DNA from: Arenicola marina
Taxonomy: Eukaryota > Annelida > Polychaeta > Arenicolidae
Length of the DNA: 64,000 bases
NCBI GenBank assembly: GCA_964019135.1
Contig: CAXHSH010001379.1
Span: 186,001 to 250,000 of the forward strand
Direction of reading: 5' to 3'
Shown here one piece after another: positions 63,209 to 64,000 of this stretch. The notes under the pieces were generated by a model. It worked only from the letters and a program-made list of their open reading frames with translations. It was not told the DNA's origin and did no database searches. Made by a program: the position numbers and the translations under genes. How positions within the stretch are numbered: the stretch's first letter is position 1; each line of letters opens with the position of its first letter.

Positions 63209-64000
63209 AAACACACCAGATTGCAGCATTACACCTGCCAAAACACCCGGTACGAGCGACATACTGCTCAAAACACTCGCTTTTAGGGACATACTACTCA
63301 TAACATTCGCTTTTAGGGATATACTTCACCCAACACTCAGTTATAGCGACATCATGTACAAATCACTCGGCTTTAGCGATATACAACACAAACAGACATA
63401 ATTCGATCATTTTATTAAGCAAAAAAACACTCGGTACAAGCGATATACTGCTAAAAACACCCGGTTTTAGGTACATGCTCCACAAAACATTCGGTTATAG
63501 CGACATACTGCGCAAACCACACTCGGTTTTAGCGATATACTATTCAAAACATTCGCTTTTATGGGCATACTACTAAAAACATTCGCTTTTAGGGATATAC
63601 AACATCGAACACTTAGTTATAGCGGCATACTCTACAAATCACTCGGCTTTAGCTATATACAACTAAAAACATACATGGTTCGATCAATTTATTAACCAAA
63701 ACACTCGGTTCTAACGATATACTACTCAAAACACTCTGTTTTAAGGATTTACTACATATAACACTCGAGATATACTGTACAAAACACTCGGTTATAGCAA
63801 CATACTGCACAAAACACACTCGGTTTTAGCGACATATTATTCAAAACACCCGCATTTATGGATATACTACACCAAACTCTCAGGTATGGCGACATTCGGT
63901 ACAAAACACTCGGCTTTAGTGATATACAAAACAAACAAACATGGTTCGATCATTTTCTTGACCAAAACACTCGGTTCTATCGATATACTGCTCAAAACAC
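63209..64000. repeat. 30-bp monomer array, segment 11 (cut by window end)
   Basis: 792 bp of family 1 following cassette 10, in the same order as after cassette 9. The array continues beyond the window. Confidence 0.9.

Larger units (their letters stand above)
1..64000. repeat. Nested satellite array filling the window
   Basis: Every stretch I read belongs to one of two tandem families: a 30-bp A+T-richer monomer, or a G+C-rich family of 12- and 15-bp subunits. These combine into units of about 7.6 kb, and pairs of those units combine into repeats of 15.2-16.7 kb. Both window edges fall inside the array, so its true length is unknown. No unique sequence, rRNA, tRNA, transposon end or recognisable protein domain was seen. 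The architecture matches the higher-order repeats known from eukaryotic satellites. The host is not identifiable. Both CpG positions of the 30-mer (in CTCGG and AGCGA) are kept in most copies, though CG-to-TG and CG-to-CA variants occur. Confidence 0.95.

Overview
This window is tandem repeat from the first base to the last. I find no gene, RNA gene, transposon, phage or prokaryotic operon that I can support. The pattern is that of a eukaryotic satellite: tens of kilobases of 30-bp and 12/15-bp monomers, grouped into multi-kilobase higher-order repeats that are copied almost unchanged. It suits heterochromatin (pericentromeric, subtelomeric or similar) of a eukaryote resolved by long reads. 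Nothing in the sequence identifies the species or even the phylum.

Two monomer families are interleaved. Family 1, about 40% G+C, is a 30-bp unit whose first part reads AAAACACTCGG and whose second part reads AGCGATATACTGCTC, with many variants. It is broken at intervals by a 31-bp spacer carrying a small hairpin (ATGATTCGATCAT or ATGGTTCGACCAT) and by a rarer spacer containing ACACCAGATT. Family 2, about 63% G+C, is built from 12-bp (CAGGGAGGGCAT) and 15-bp (CAGATGGACATCCCC) subunits. It forms ten blocks of 1.28-1.36 kb at 1450, 6771, 13807, 19265, 26917, 36003, 43655, 51123, 58783 and 61849. Every block has the same order of diverged subunits, so each is copied as a cassette, and every block ends in the same 17-bp near-palindrome.

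One G+C-rich cassette plus 6.2-6.3 kb of family 1 makes a complete higher-order unit of about 7.6 kb. From about 18.1 kb onward two cassette types alternate, giving a larger repeat of 16,738 bp (18111-34848) followed by a 15,241-bp version (34849-50089) and part of a third. Two other local amplifications are visible: a 5.4/4.7-kb sister pair at the left (631-6064 and 6065-10754) and a 3,066-bp truncated unit at the right (58783-61848, then 61849 to the end). Copies differ by discrete deletions of 13, 113, 121, 270 and 604 bp. The larger ones join homologous positions of related monomers, the mark of unequal exchange.

The window has many long open frames on both strands. The monomers are multiples of three bases long, so a frame lacking a stop in one monomer stays open through many. 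I read these frames as by-products, not genes. The points most worth following up are the insertion-like arrangement of the G+C-rich cassettes with matching empty sites, their G-quadruplex motifs, the compensating changes in the spacer hairpin, and a 0.93-kb patch of clustered indels near 56 kb that looks like poor consensus sequence.
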